The notes under the pieces: model-generated | What the model saw: only the letters and a program-made list of their open reading frames with translations | The model's database searches: none | What the model was told of the DNA's origin: nothing | Position numbers and translations under genes: made by a program | Part shown: in pieces, positions 5,474-12,474 of the stretch | How positions within the stretch are numbered: position 1 is the first letter of the stretch | Layout: the number at the start of each line of letters is the position of its first letter | Source: Proteobacteria bacterium UBA4656 | GTDB taxonomy: Bacteria > Pseudomonadota > Gammaproteobacteria > Xanthomonadales > Ahniellaceae | Length of the DNA stretch: 12,474 nt | Assembly: GCA_002405525.1 (NCBI GenBank) | Contig: DHLY01000109.1 | Span: 26,872-39,345 of the forward strand | Direction: 5' to 3'

Positions 5474-8400
5474 TCACCCGCGCTTCAAGGGAAACTCCCG
5501 CACCTCGCCCTTGTTCTCCGCCGCCGCTTTGCGGTCCAGCATGAACTTGAACAGTCGCTCGCTGTCGATCGGCTTCGACACGAAGTGGCCCTGCACCTCG
5601 TCGCAGCGCTGGTCGCGCAGGTAGTCGAGCTGCTCCTGGGTCTCCACGCCTTCCGCCACCACGTCGAGGCCGAGCGAGTGAGCCATGGTGATGATGGTCG
5701 CGGTGATCGCCTCGTCGTCCGGATCGGTGGTGATGTCGCCCACGAATTCCTTGTCGATCTTGAGGGTGTCGATCGGCAAGCGCTTGAGGTATGCCAGCGA
5801 GGAGTAGCCGGTGCCGAAGTCGTCGATCGCGACGTTGACGCCGAGCGACTTGATCTGGGTGAGCGTCGAGATCGACTGTTCAGCGTTCGCCATGACGATG
5901 CTTTCGGTCAATTCGAGTTCCAGTCGGTGGGCGGGCACACGACAGTCCTCCAGGATCTGCTGCAGCTTGGTGTACAGCTCCCCGCGCAGCAGCTGCAGCA
6001 TCGACACGTTGACCGCAACGGTGGTGGCGTTCAGGCCCGCCTTCATCCATCGCTGCACCTGCATGCACGCTTCGCGGATCACCCATTCTCCGATCGGGAC
6101 GATGAGGCCGGTTTCCTCGGCGATCGGAATGAAGGTGACCGGGGAGACCTGGCCCAGCTCCGGATTGCGCCAGCGCAGCAGGGCCTCGACGCCGGTGATG
6201 CGGCCGTCGACCAGCGACATCTTGGGCTGATAGACCAAGGACAATTCGCCGCGCTCGGCCGCCTTGTGCAGGTGCGCGCTCATGCTGGCGCGCAGTCGCG
6301 CCTGAGCGTCCATCGCCTCGGTGTAGGTCTGCCATGTGTTGCGCCCTTTCTCCTTGGCCTGGTACATCGCGGTGTCCGCGAACTTCAGCAGGTCGGTCGG
6401 CACCTGCCCGTGGTCCGGGTAGATGCTGATGCCGATCGACGGCGAGATCACCACCTCGGTGCGGCCGTCGATGTCCAGCGGGGCGACGAACGCGCTCAGC
6501 AGTTTGCCCGCCACCCGCTCGGCCTGCGGCGTATCGACGAGGTCTTCCACAACCACCGTGAACTCGTCGCCGCCGAGTCGCGCCACCGTGTCGGAGTCGC
6601 GAACCGTGGCCTGGATTCGCGCAGCTGCCGCCTTGAGCAGGCGGTCGCCCGCAGAGTGGCCCATCGAGTCGTTGACGTGCTTGAAGCGGTCGAGGTCGAG
6701 GAACAGCACCGCCACCTTCGATCCATGCCGGCGCGCGCGGATCATCGCGTGCGAAAGCCTCTCCCCGAGCAGCGTGCGGTTGGGCAGGCCGGTCAGGGTG
6801 TCGTAGTTCGCCAGGTAGCGCAGTTCCTGCTCGGCGCGCTTGCGGTCCGTGATGTCGGTCAGCACCGCCACCCAGTGGGTGCGCTGGCCGGTGTCGTCGA
6901 GGACTTCGGACAGTTCGAGCCAGCAGAGGAATTCCTCGCCGTCCTTGCGCCGTTGCCACAGCTCGCCGCTCCAGCGGCCGTTCTGCGCCACCGCGCGCCG
7001 CAGCGCATTGTGGAAGTCGTCGCTGTGCTGCCCGCAATCGAGCGTCGAGCTCTCCTTGCCCACCACCTCGGACTCGGAAAAGCCGGTGATGCGGGTGAAC
7101 GCGGCATTGATCGAAACAAACCGGAAATCCAGGCCGGTCACCGCGACCGCCTCGGCCATGCTGCGGATCACCTGCTCGGCAATGCGCCGATCGCGCTCCG
7201 CAGCCCGCGTGCGGGTGACGTCGCGCGCGGTGCCGGCAACGCGCAGCGGGCGACCCTGGCGGTCGCGCTCCACGATCCGGCCGCGTGCACGGACCCAGAC
7301 GTAGCTGCCATCGGCGGCTCTCACGCGGTGTTCGGACTCGAGCGAGTCGCGGCGTCCGCTGATGTGCTCCTGGAGTGCGCGTTCGACGCGCGCCCGGTCA
7401 TCGGGATGCACAGCCTGAGTCCGCCAATCGTCGGCGCTGATCCGCTGTTCCGCCTCGAAGCCGAGCAGATGGTCGGCGCCGATGCGGAACATGACGTTCT
7501 TGCGCAGGTCGTAATCCCAGAACTCGTCGCCGGAGCCCCAGATCGCGACCCGCAGCCGCTCTTCGCGTTCCTGCACCTCGCGCGCGTAGCGACGCTCGCG
7601 CGCCACCCGCAGACGCCAGCCCCACACGGTCAGGCCGACCACACCCAGCGACAGCGCGGCGTACAGCAACTGCAGCGCCGGCGACATCCACCATGATGGC
7701 TGCACGGCCACGCCAACCTGCGCCTCCTCGGTGCCGGGCAAGCCCTCACGGTTGCTGGCGCGCACGCGCAGCAGGTACTGGCCCGGGTCGAGGTTGGTGA
7801 AAATGATCTGGTTGCGCGGTCCCAGCGGGTACCACTGGTCGTCGAAGCCGTCCAGCCGGTACTCGATGCGATGACGGCCCGATGTGCCGAAGTCGAGCGC
7901 GGCGACGCTGAATGCGACGATGCGCTGTTCGTGCCTGAGCGTGACCGAATCGAAGCGGTCCGGGTCGAGGACCGGCCAGCGCTCGGCGCCGGCCTGCCAC
8001 CCCGTGAAGGCCACCCGCGGGGCGCTGTCGCGATCGTCGAAGCGCCCGGGATGGAACAGATTGATCCCTTGCGGCCCGCCGAAGGCGAGCCACCCGTCGG
8101 CCAGCCCGGCCTGCACGCCGCCGGTGAATCCCGTGGCCTGGAGCCCGTCCTCCTGCGGATAGGTGGAGAAGCGGCCGGCAGCGCGGTCGAAACGCACCAC
8201 GCCGCGATCGGTCGACAGCCACAGGGCGCCATCCGTATCCTCGAGGATTCCGGTCACAGCGGACGCGGGCAGGCCGTCGGAGGCGAGGAAGCGAGTGAAG
8301 CGTGCGCTGCTGTCGGTGATCTCCTCCAGCCGCCACAGGCCATTGTGGCTGCCGAACCACAGGCTGCCGTCGGCCGATTCGTGGATCGCATGCACCAGAT

Positions 8401-10051
8401 CGCCGGCCGGCGTGTCGCGGGCAGCGCCCGCGCGCGGCAGGCGGCGCATCCTGCCATCCTCGGGTTCGAACACGTTCAGGCCGTCGAGGGTGCCGGCCCA
8501 GACCCGGCCCCGGCGATCCTCGTGAAGCACCAGCACGCTGTCGTTCCACAAGCTGCCCGGATCGGCCGGTTCTTCGCGCCAGTTTGTCCACGATCCGTTG
8601 CTCGACCGGCGCGCGAGGCCCGCCCCCCGGCTGCCCACCCACAGGCTGCCGTCGCGGCCGCGCAGCAGCGCCTGCACCTCCAGGCCGGGCGGACCATCCG
8701 TCCCGTGCGCGATCGGCAGCACCCGCTGCGCACGACGGGTCTGCGGCAGGTGGCGCAGCAGTCCGTGGTTGGTGCCCACCCAGATGCCGCCGGCGCCGTC
8801 GTGCGCGAGCGCGAGTACCTGCAGGACCGCTTGCGGCGCCAGTCCCGGAATTGCCGCGCGCAGCGCCGCGGCGTGCGAGTCGAAGCGGCGCGTATCGAAG
8901 CGGTAGCGCTTGAGGCCGTCGCCTTCGGTGCCGACCCACAGCGATCCGTCGCGGTCCTCCAGCAGGCTGCGGACGCGGGTGGTCTCCGATGGGGGGCGAC
9001 CCCCGTCTTCGTCGTAGAGGTAGCGGAATCTCGCTCCGGCAGGGTCGAAGCGCGTGACGCCGAACACGTCGCCGCCCAGCCACAGCAGGCCGGAGCGGTC
9101 GAGCACCAGGGTGCGCAACCAGTCCTCGGGCAGGCCGCCGGGGAGGCCTGCGGCCTGACGCAGGGCCTCGGTGGCGCCGGTTGCCGGGTCGAACGCCAGC
9201 AGCCCTCGACCATAGGTCACCAGCCACAGTCGGCCATCGGGCGCCTGGGCGATCGATCGCACGGGATGGGCCGGGTCCGGCGTCGCCCAGGCGCGGATCG
9301 CGCCGCCGTCAGGCCCGACGCGCCACAGGCCGCCCTCGTTGCCCACCCAGATCCTCGATTGCGCGTCCACGTGCAGCGATTGGGCCGTCGGCAGTTGCGC
9401 CGGTGCGATGCGTTCGACGGGCTGCCCCGAGGCGCCGATGCGATACAACCCCCGCGAGCCCGCGGCCCAGATCCGACCCTCGCCGTCGCGCGCGATCGCT
9501 GTGGTCGCCGGCGCAGTGGCCGCGTCGCGCCGATACTGCAGGACATCCACCTGGACCCCGCCGGGACCGAGCCGCTCGATGCCGTGGGCCGAACCGACCC
9601 AGACGCCGCCGTCCGGGGCGCCGAGCAGGGCGCCGATCGGCCCGCGCCGGTCCGCGCGGTCGTCGACGGACACGAAACGCCCCGACGTGGCGTCGAACCA
9701 GGACACCGTGCCGCCGTCGCCGCCTACCCACAGCCGACCCGTGCCGTCCTCCGCCAGCGCGGTGGCGATGCTGTCCGGCAGGCTTTCCGGATCCTCCGGC
9801 GAATGCGCGAAAGCGAGTGCGGAAGCGCCGTCGAAGCGGCGCAGCCCGCCGTCACTGGCGATCCAGACGAAACCGATGCGGTCCTGCAGGATCGCATGTA
9901 CACGCCCCTGGTCGAGGCCTTCGGCGGCGCCGACGCGCTGGAAGTAGTACGCCCGCTCCGCCCCGCGCGCCGCGGTGCCCGGCAGCATGACGAGGCACAG
10001 GGCCGCGGCGGCCCACCGGGAACGGAAACAGTGGCGACCGTGGATGGTCAT
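5474..10051 (-). CDS. Membrane sensor: double beta-propeller (Reg_prop), Y_Y_Y, PAS-PAS-GGDEF-EAL cyclic-di-GMP protein
   Basis: This 1525-residue protein starts with a signal peptide (basic start, hydrophobic AAAALCLVMLPG, cut near 30-32). Residues 33-675 hold fourteen propeller repeats of the form G-x-[LIV]-W-[VLAF]-G-x(3-5)-G-[LIV] (for example at 105, 369, 468 and 562). A Y_Y_Y-like domain follows (about 716-783, YRLDGFDDQWYPLG), then one TM helix (about 793-812). PAS 1 (about 835-945) and PAS 2 (955-1070) precede GGDEF (1080-1243), with the intact motif GGDEF at 1160-1164 and an RxxD inhibitory site RDSD at 1151-1154. The EAL domain (1255-1505) keeps EALLRW (Glu1289), NVS, ELTES, IDDFGTG (Asp1410-1411), LKID (Lys1431), EGVET and QG. 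Both cyclic-di-GMP synthesis and breakdown therefore look possible, controlled by a periplasmic signal. ATG 10051 is chosen because it directly opens the signal peptide. It stands alone between two divergent operons. Confidence 0.93.
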   Translation of the reverse strand: MTIHGRHCFRSRWAAAALCLVMLPGTAARGAERAYYFQRVGAAEGLDQGRVHAILQDRIGFVWIASDGGLRRFDGASALAFAHSPEDPESLPDSIATALAEDGTGRLWVGGDGGTVSWFDATSGRFVSVDDRADRRGPIGALLGAPDGGVWVGSAHGIERLGPGGVQVDVLQYRRDAATAPATTAIARDGEGRIWAAGSRGLYRIGASGQPVERIAPAQLPTAQSLHVDAQSRIWVGNEGGLWRVGPDGGAIRAWATPDPAHPVRSIAQAPDGRLWLVTYGRGLLAFDPATGATEALRQAAGLPGGLPEDWLRTLVLDRSGLLWLGGDVFGVTRFDPAGARFRYLYDEDGGRPPSETTRVRSLLEDRDGSLWVGTEGDGLKRYRFDTRRFDSHAAALRAAIPGLAPQAVLQVLALAHDGAGGIWVGTNHGLLRHLPQTRRAQRVLPIAHGTDGPPGLEVQALLRGRDGSLWVGSRGAGLARRSSNGSWTNWREEPADPGSLWNDSVLVLHEDRRGRVWAGTLDGLNVFEPEDGRMRRLPRAGAARDTPAGDLVHAIHESADGSLWFGSHNGLWRLEEITDSSARFTRFLASDGLPASAVTGILEDTDGALWLSTDRGVVRFDRAAGRFSTYPQEDGLQATGFTGGVQAGLADGWLAFGGPQGINLFHPGRFDDRDSAPRVAFTGWQAGAERWPVLDPDRFDSVTLRHEQRIVAFSVAALDFGTSGRHRIEYRLDGFDDQWYPLGPRNQIIFTNLDPGQYLLRVRASNREGLPGTEEAQVGVAVQPSWWMSPALQLLYAALSLGVVGLTVWGWRLRVARERRYAREVQEREERLRVAIWGSGDEFWDYDLRKNVMFRIGADHLLGFEAEQRISADDWRTQAVHPDDRARVERALQEHISGRRDSLESEHRVRAADGSYVWVRARGRIVERDRQGRPLRVAGTARDVTRTRAAERDRRIAEQVIRSMAEAVAVTGLDFRFVSINAAFTRITGFSESEVVGKESSTLDCGQHSDDFHNALRRAVAQNGRWSGELWQRRKDGEEFLCWLELSEVLDDTGQRTHWVAVLTDITDRKRAEQELRYLANYDTLTGLPNRTLLGERLSHAMIRARRHGSKVAVLFLDLDRFKHVNDSMGHSAGDRLLKAAAARIQATVRDSDTVARLGGDEFTVVVEDLVDTPQAERVAGKLLSAFVAPLDIDGRTEVVISPSIGISIYPDHGQVPTDLLKFADTAMYQAKEKGRNTWQTYTEAMDAQARLRASMSAHLHKAAERGELSLVYQPKMSLVDGRITGVEALLRWRNPELGQVSPVTFIPIAEETGLIVPIGEWVIREACMQVQRWMKAGLNATTVAVNVSMLQLLRGELYTKLQQILEDCRVPAHRLELELTESIVMANAEQSISTLTQIKSLGVNVAIDDFGTGYSSLAYLKRLPIDTLKIDKEFVGDITTDPDDEAITATIITMAHSLGLDVVAEGVETQEQLDYLRDQRCDEVQGHFVSKPIDSERLFKFMLDRKAAAENKGEVREFPLKRG

Positions 10052-10088
10052 GGGCCCGACGGAAGATGCTCGCTGGTCGGTCCTCGCC

Positions 10089-10094
10089 AGCATA
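10089..10094 (-). promoter_or_regulatory. Possible -10 hexamer for the GGDEF/EAL sensor gene
   Basis: TATGCT on the minus strand (10094-10089) matches four of six -10 positions and lies about 38 bases before the sensor start codon. No -35 match is seen. It shares the 90-base divergent gap with the ygfB promoter, so the two could influence each other. Confidence 0.25.
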
Positions 10095-10129
10095 ACCCGT
10101 GCCGCGGCGCGGCCTGCCCGGGCTGGCGC

Positions 10130-10135
10130 TATGAT
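10130..10135 (+). promoter_or_regulatory. Candidate -10 hexamer of ygfB-pepP, leaderless spacing
   Basis: TATGAT (five of six matches to TATAAT) is followed by six bases and then the ATG of ygfB at 10142, which places +1 on the A of the start codon. There is no Shine-Dalgarno sequence before this ATG and no clear -35 element in the GC-rich upstream stretch. Confidence 0.5.
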
Positions 10136-10141
10136 TGCGGG

Positions 10142-10699
10142 ATGCGGGACGTGATCGACCACGAGCAGCTGGCCCACAGCCTGTCGCGGCTGCAACTCGG
10201 CGTGGACGCCGCCGAACTGCACGGTTCGCTGGCAGGATTCCTGTGCGCGGGCGGCACGGCGCGGCCCGACTCCTGGCTCGGTGACCTCGCCCTGGACGAG
10301 GCGGCCGAGGCGGTCGCCGGCAGCTCCGATCGGGGCCTGTTCCGCCGCATCTTCGAGTCGCTGGCCGCGGACCTCGCCGATCCTGACCTCGCCTTCACGC
10401 CGCTGCTGCCGGATGACGCGTCACCGATGCCGGAGCGCACCGCCGCGCTGGTTTCCTGGTGCCGCGGCTTCCTCGGCGGCATCGGCCTGTCGGGCATCGA
10501 CCTCAGCGGCGGGCTGGAGGGTGACCTTGGCGAAGTCCTCGGCGACTTCGGTCGCATCGCGGCGTCCGCGTTCAGCGAGGGCGACAGCGCCGAGGACGAC
10601 GAGGAAGCGTGGGCGGAAGTCGTCGAGTACGTGCGCGTCGGCGCGCTGTTGGTGCGCACCGAGCTGTCGCGCGCGCCGGGCGGCGCGACCCGGCATTGA
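10142..10699 (+). CDS. ygfB: UPF0149 family protein (YgfB/YecA-like)
   Basis: The 185-residue protein shows the UPF0149 pattern: VDAAELHGSLAGFLCAGG (about 21-38) near the start, a helical middle, SWCRGFLGGIGLSG (105-118) and a C-terminal EVVEYVRVGALLVRTEL (159-175). It has no signal peptide and no YecA-type Cys-rich SEC-C tail, so it is the short YgfB form. The biochemical role is poorly known; in Pseudomonas aeruginosa YgfB lowers expression of the amidase gene ampDh3 and so affects beta-lactam resistance. Here, as in E. coli, it lies just before pepP and points away from the zapA operon. The frame is open far upstream on the sensor's antisense strand, but conservation starts here and ATG 10142 fits the promoter. 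The pepP start follows 32 bases after the stop, or overlaps it if a TTG is used. Confidence 0.93.
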   Translation: MRDVIDHEQLAHSLSRLQLGVDAAELHGSLAGFLCAGGTARPDSWLGDLALDEAAEAVAGSSDRGLFRRIFESLAADLADPDLAFTPLLPDDASPMPERTAALVSWCRGFLGGIGLSGIDLSGGLEGDLGEVLGDFGRIAASAFSEGDSAEDDEEAWAEVVEYVRVGALLVRTELSRAPGGATRH

Positions 10700-10731
10700 A
10701 CGGGCGCGCGCCGCCGGGCGGGCGATCCGGC

Positions 10732-12039
10732 GTGATTCCGCGCGCCGAATTCGCCCGCCGACGCCGACAATTGATGCGCATGATCGGTCGCGACGCGATC
10801 GCCATCGTGGCCGCCGCACCGGAGCGCGTCCGCAACAACGACGCGCACTATCCCTATCGTCAGGATTCTGACTTCCACTATCTCACCGGCTTCCCGGAGC
10901 CGGCGGCGGTGCTGGCCCTGATCCCGGGCCGCGGCCATGGCGAGGTCATCCTCTTCTGCCGCGAGCGCGACGCCGAGCGCGAGCGCTGGGATGGCCCGCG
11001 CGCCGGCACCGCCGGCGCAGTGGCGCGCTACGGCGCCGACGATGCGTTTCCGATCGAGGACATCGACGACATCCTGCCCGGCATGATCGAGGGCCGCGCG
11101 CGCGTCTACTATCACTTCGGGCGCGACACCGACTTCGACCTGAAGCTGATCGGCTGGGTCAACCGTGTGCGCGCCCGGGTTCGCGCCGGCGCGGTTCCGC
11201 CGCACGAGTTCGTGGCCCTCGGTCACCTGCTGCACGATCTGCGCCTGTTCAAGTCTCGCGCGGAACTGGGCACCATGCGGCGCAGCGCCAGGATCGCCGC
11301 CGCCGCCCACCTGCGCGCGATGCGCGCCGTGCGCCCCGGCATGAGCGAGGCCCAGGTGGAGGCCGAGCTGCTGCACGTCTTCCGCAGCCACCATGCGGTG
11401 CCGGCCTACGAGCCGATCGTCGGTGGCGGCGCGAATGCGTGCGTGCTGCACTATCGCGCCAACGACGCCACTCTGGCCGACGGCGACCTGCTGCTGGTCG
11501 ACGCCGGCGCCGAGTTCCAGTGCTACGCGTCGGACATCACGCGCACCTACCCGGTCAATGGCCGATTCAATGAGGCCCAGCGCGCGCTCTACGAGGTGGT
11601 GCTGGACGCGCAGCACGCGGCGATCGCGAAGGCGCGCGCCGGCGAATCCTGGATCGCGCCGCACGAGGCTGCCGTGCGCGCCATCACCCGCGGCCTGCTG
11701 CGGCTCGGCCTGCTCAAGGGATCGCTGGAGTCGAACCTCAAGTCCGAGGCGTACAAGGCGTTCTACATGCACAAGACCGGGCACTGGCTCGGCCTCGACG
11801 TGCACGACGTCGGCGACTACCGCGTCGACGGCGACTACCGCGAGCTCGAGCCCGGCATGGTGATGACGATCGAACCCGGCCTCTACGTCGCGCCAGACGC
11901 GAAGGGCGTCGACAGGCGGTTTCGCGGCATCGGCATCCGGATCGAGGATGACGTGGTGGTCACCACCGGCGAGCCGGAGGTGATCACCTCCGACGTGCCG
12001 AAGGATGCGGACGAGATCGAACGCCTGATGGCGCGCTGA
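10732..12039 (+). CDS. pepP: Xaa-Pro aminopeptidase
   Basis: The 435-residue enzyme (E. coli PepP 441) removes an N-terminal residue that precedes proline, using two metal ions. An aminopeptidase P N-domain (about 1-135, with YPYRQDSDFHYLTGFPEP) precedes the pita-bread catalytic domain (about 175-430). Metal ligands equivalent to the E. coli set are visible: Asp257 (LLVDAG), Asp268 (SDITRTYPV), His351 (GHWLGLDVHDVG), Glu381 (TIEPGLY) and Glu405 (GIRIEDDV). Catalytic His240 (CVLHY) and His358 are also present. The start is the GTG at 10732 (M-IPRAEFARRRRQL), which aligns with the E. coli N-terminus. A TTG at 10696 overlapping the ygfB stop (TTGA) is the alternative and would add 12 residues. 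No strong ribosome-binding site separates the two options. It is probably co-transcribed with ygfB. Confidence 0.95.
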   Translation: MIPRAEFARRRRQLMRMIGRDAIAIVAAAPERVRNNDAHYPYRQDSDFHYLTGFPEPAAVLALIPGRGHGEVILFCRERDAERERWDGPRAGTAGAVARYGADDAFPIEDIDDILPGMIEGRARVYYHFGRDTDFDLKLIGWVNRVRARVRAGAVPPHEFVALGHLLHDLRLFKSRAELGTMRRSARIAAAAHLRAMRAVRPGMSEAQVEAELLHVFRSHHAVPAYEPIVGGGANACVLHYRANDATLADGDLLLVDAGAEFQCYASDITRTYPVNGRFNEAQRALYEVVLDAQHAAIAKARAGESWIAPHEAAVRAITRGLLRLGLLKGSLESNLKSEAYKAFYMHKTGHWLGLDVHDVGDYRVDGDYRELEPGMVMTIEPGLYVAPDAKGVDRRFRGIGIRIEDDVVVTTGEPEVITSDVPKDADEIERLMAR

Positions 12040-12225
12040 GCGCGGCTGCCGCCTGGCAGTCAGTCTGCAGGCCGGGGCCCTCGAGGTCGCGCCGTTGCAG
12101 GAGCGCGCCGTGCGCGCGACTGCTGCACCGGTGGCTTGCCGCGGGTTCGTTCGTGCGAGGTCTTGCTGTTGTCGCGCGCGACCAGGCGGTTTCCGACCGC
12201 TGCCGCGCGCAGCGCCAGGCGCCGG
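12040..12225. other. Convergent intergenic gap after pepP
   Basis: These 186 bases separate two genes ending towards each other. They contain the palindrome GTCGCGCGCGAC (12171-12182) and a small stem GCGGT-TTCCG-ACCGC (12186-12200). Neither is followed by a T-run, so terminator function is only possible. I see no gene in it. In E. coli the ubiH gene follows pepP; it is not here. Confidence 0.4.
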
Positions 12226-12474
12226 TCAGCCGATGCGCCCCGCCAGCACGAACAGGGCCAGCACCACGCCCCACACCACCAGCACGCGCCAGGCCAGCGC
12301 CATCGCCTCCTGCAGTTCGGCGATCGGCCCGCGTGCGTCGTCGATGTAGTCATCGCCGACGTCGATGTCGGCATCCACCGAGGCGCGCGCCGCGGCGCGC
12401 AGGAAGCCGGGATCGAGGCCGGCGCCGCCTGCGTCCCGCCGCGCGGCGTGCCAGTCGCGCCACGCGGCGGCGAC
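12226..12474 (-). CDS. C-terminal part of an inner-membrane protein, possibly AmpE (start outside window)
   Basis: On the minus strand the frame is open from the window edge to TGA at 12228-12226, giving 82 residues. It begins with AAAWRDWHAARRDAG and GFLRAAARASVDADI, then an acidic stretch DVGDDYIDDARGP. It ends with a transmembrane helix (LAWRVLVVWGVVLALFVLAG) and a two- to three-residue tail. The size, the W-R-x-x-x-x-W start of the last helix and the short tail resemble the C-terminus of AmpE, a membrane protein linked to beta-lactamase regulation and related to CobD/CbiB. This rests on memory of the family pattern, and other polytopic membrane proteins are possible. It converges on pepP, so it belongs to another transcription unit. 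Confidence 0.55.
   Translation of the reverse strand, partial: VAAAWRDWHAARRDAGGAGLDPGFLRAAARASVDADIDVGDDYIDDARGPIAELQEAMALAWRVLVVWGVVLALFVLAGRIG

Noticed and set aside
5138..7696. An 852-codon open frame on the plus strand, opposite the sensor's C-terminal half
   Set aside because: It lies antisense to the conserved PAS-GGDEF-EAL domains. Its product is rich in His, Arg, Asp, Gln and Val with no recognisable domain, as expected from the complement of a high-GC gene.
8040..9960. Repeated DNA words in the sensor gene resembling a tandem repeat array
   Set aside because: They reflect the repeated GxLWVG propeller motif at protein level; spacing is irregular and the DNA between repeats is not conserved, so this is neither a CRISPR array nor a satellite.
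7871..10141. Long plus-strand open frame running into ygfB, which would give a 942-residue fusion
   Set aside because: The first 757 codons are antisense to the propeller domain. UPF0149 similarity begins only at about 10142, where a -10 element and ATG are correctly placed.
12060..12374. Minus-strand 104-codon frame at the right edge
   Set aside because: A frame starting at the window edge (12474-12226) encodes a coherent acidic segment plus membrane helix and overlaps it. The 104-codon frame gives a Trp/Cys/Arg-rich product typical of an off-frame reading.

Overview
The window is very GC-rich chromosomal DNA, almost fully coding, with housekeeping genes of clearly gammaproteobacterial type. 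The block rpiA / EVE-domain gene / fau / 6S RNA / zapA / small coiled-coil gene on one strand, facing ygfB-pepP on the other, is the gammaproteobacterial zapA-ssrS-fau and ygfB-pepP neighbourhood. The split MacB-type transporter and the EVE and rpiA genes after fau suggest the Xanthomonadales (Lysobacterales). That placement is an inference from gene content and composition, not from a search.

Layout. Positions 1-2326 (+) hold the end of a MacA/HlyD-type periplasmic adaptor, a MacB-type ABC ATPase and a separate MacB/FtsX-type permease. They overlap by 1 and 4 bases, so this is one tripartite export operon. Positions 2492-5215 (-), read right to left, hold a small coiled-coil protein (TIGR02449-like), zapA, a probable 6S RNA, fau (5-formyltetrahydrofolate cyclo-ligase), an EVE-domain protein and rpiA. 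The pairs coiled-coil/zapA and EVE/rpiA each share an ATGA overlap. Positions 5474-10051 (-) hold one 1525-residue sensor protein. It has a signal peptide, fourteen propeller-type repeats, a Y_Y_Y domain, one membrane helix, two PAS domains, a GGDEF domain and an EAL domain. Positions 10142-12039 (+) hold ygfB (UPF0149) and pepP (Xaa-Pro aminopeptidase). The right edge (12226-12474, -) is the C-terminus of a membrane protein that resembles AmpE.

Points of interest. The large cyclic-di-GMP sensor sits inside the normally short divergent gap between the zapA operon and ygfB, and is bordered on one side by a spacer rich in GGGCCC-type inverted repeats that share a 13-mer with the fau/EVE spacer. 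Both ygfB and the zapA operon have a -10-like hexamer exactly six bases before the start codon, the geometry expected for leaderless mRNAs. The EVE-rpiA unit has a good -10 hexamer inside a perfect palindrome. I found no tRNA, rRNA, CRISPR array, transposase or phage gene, and no defence island. The most unusual element is the propeller/GGDEF/EAL receptor and its location.
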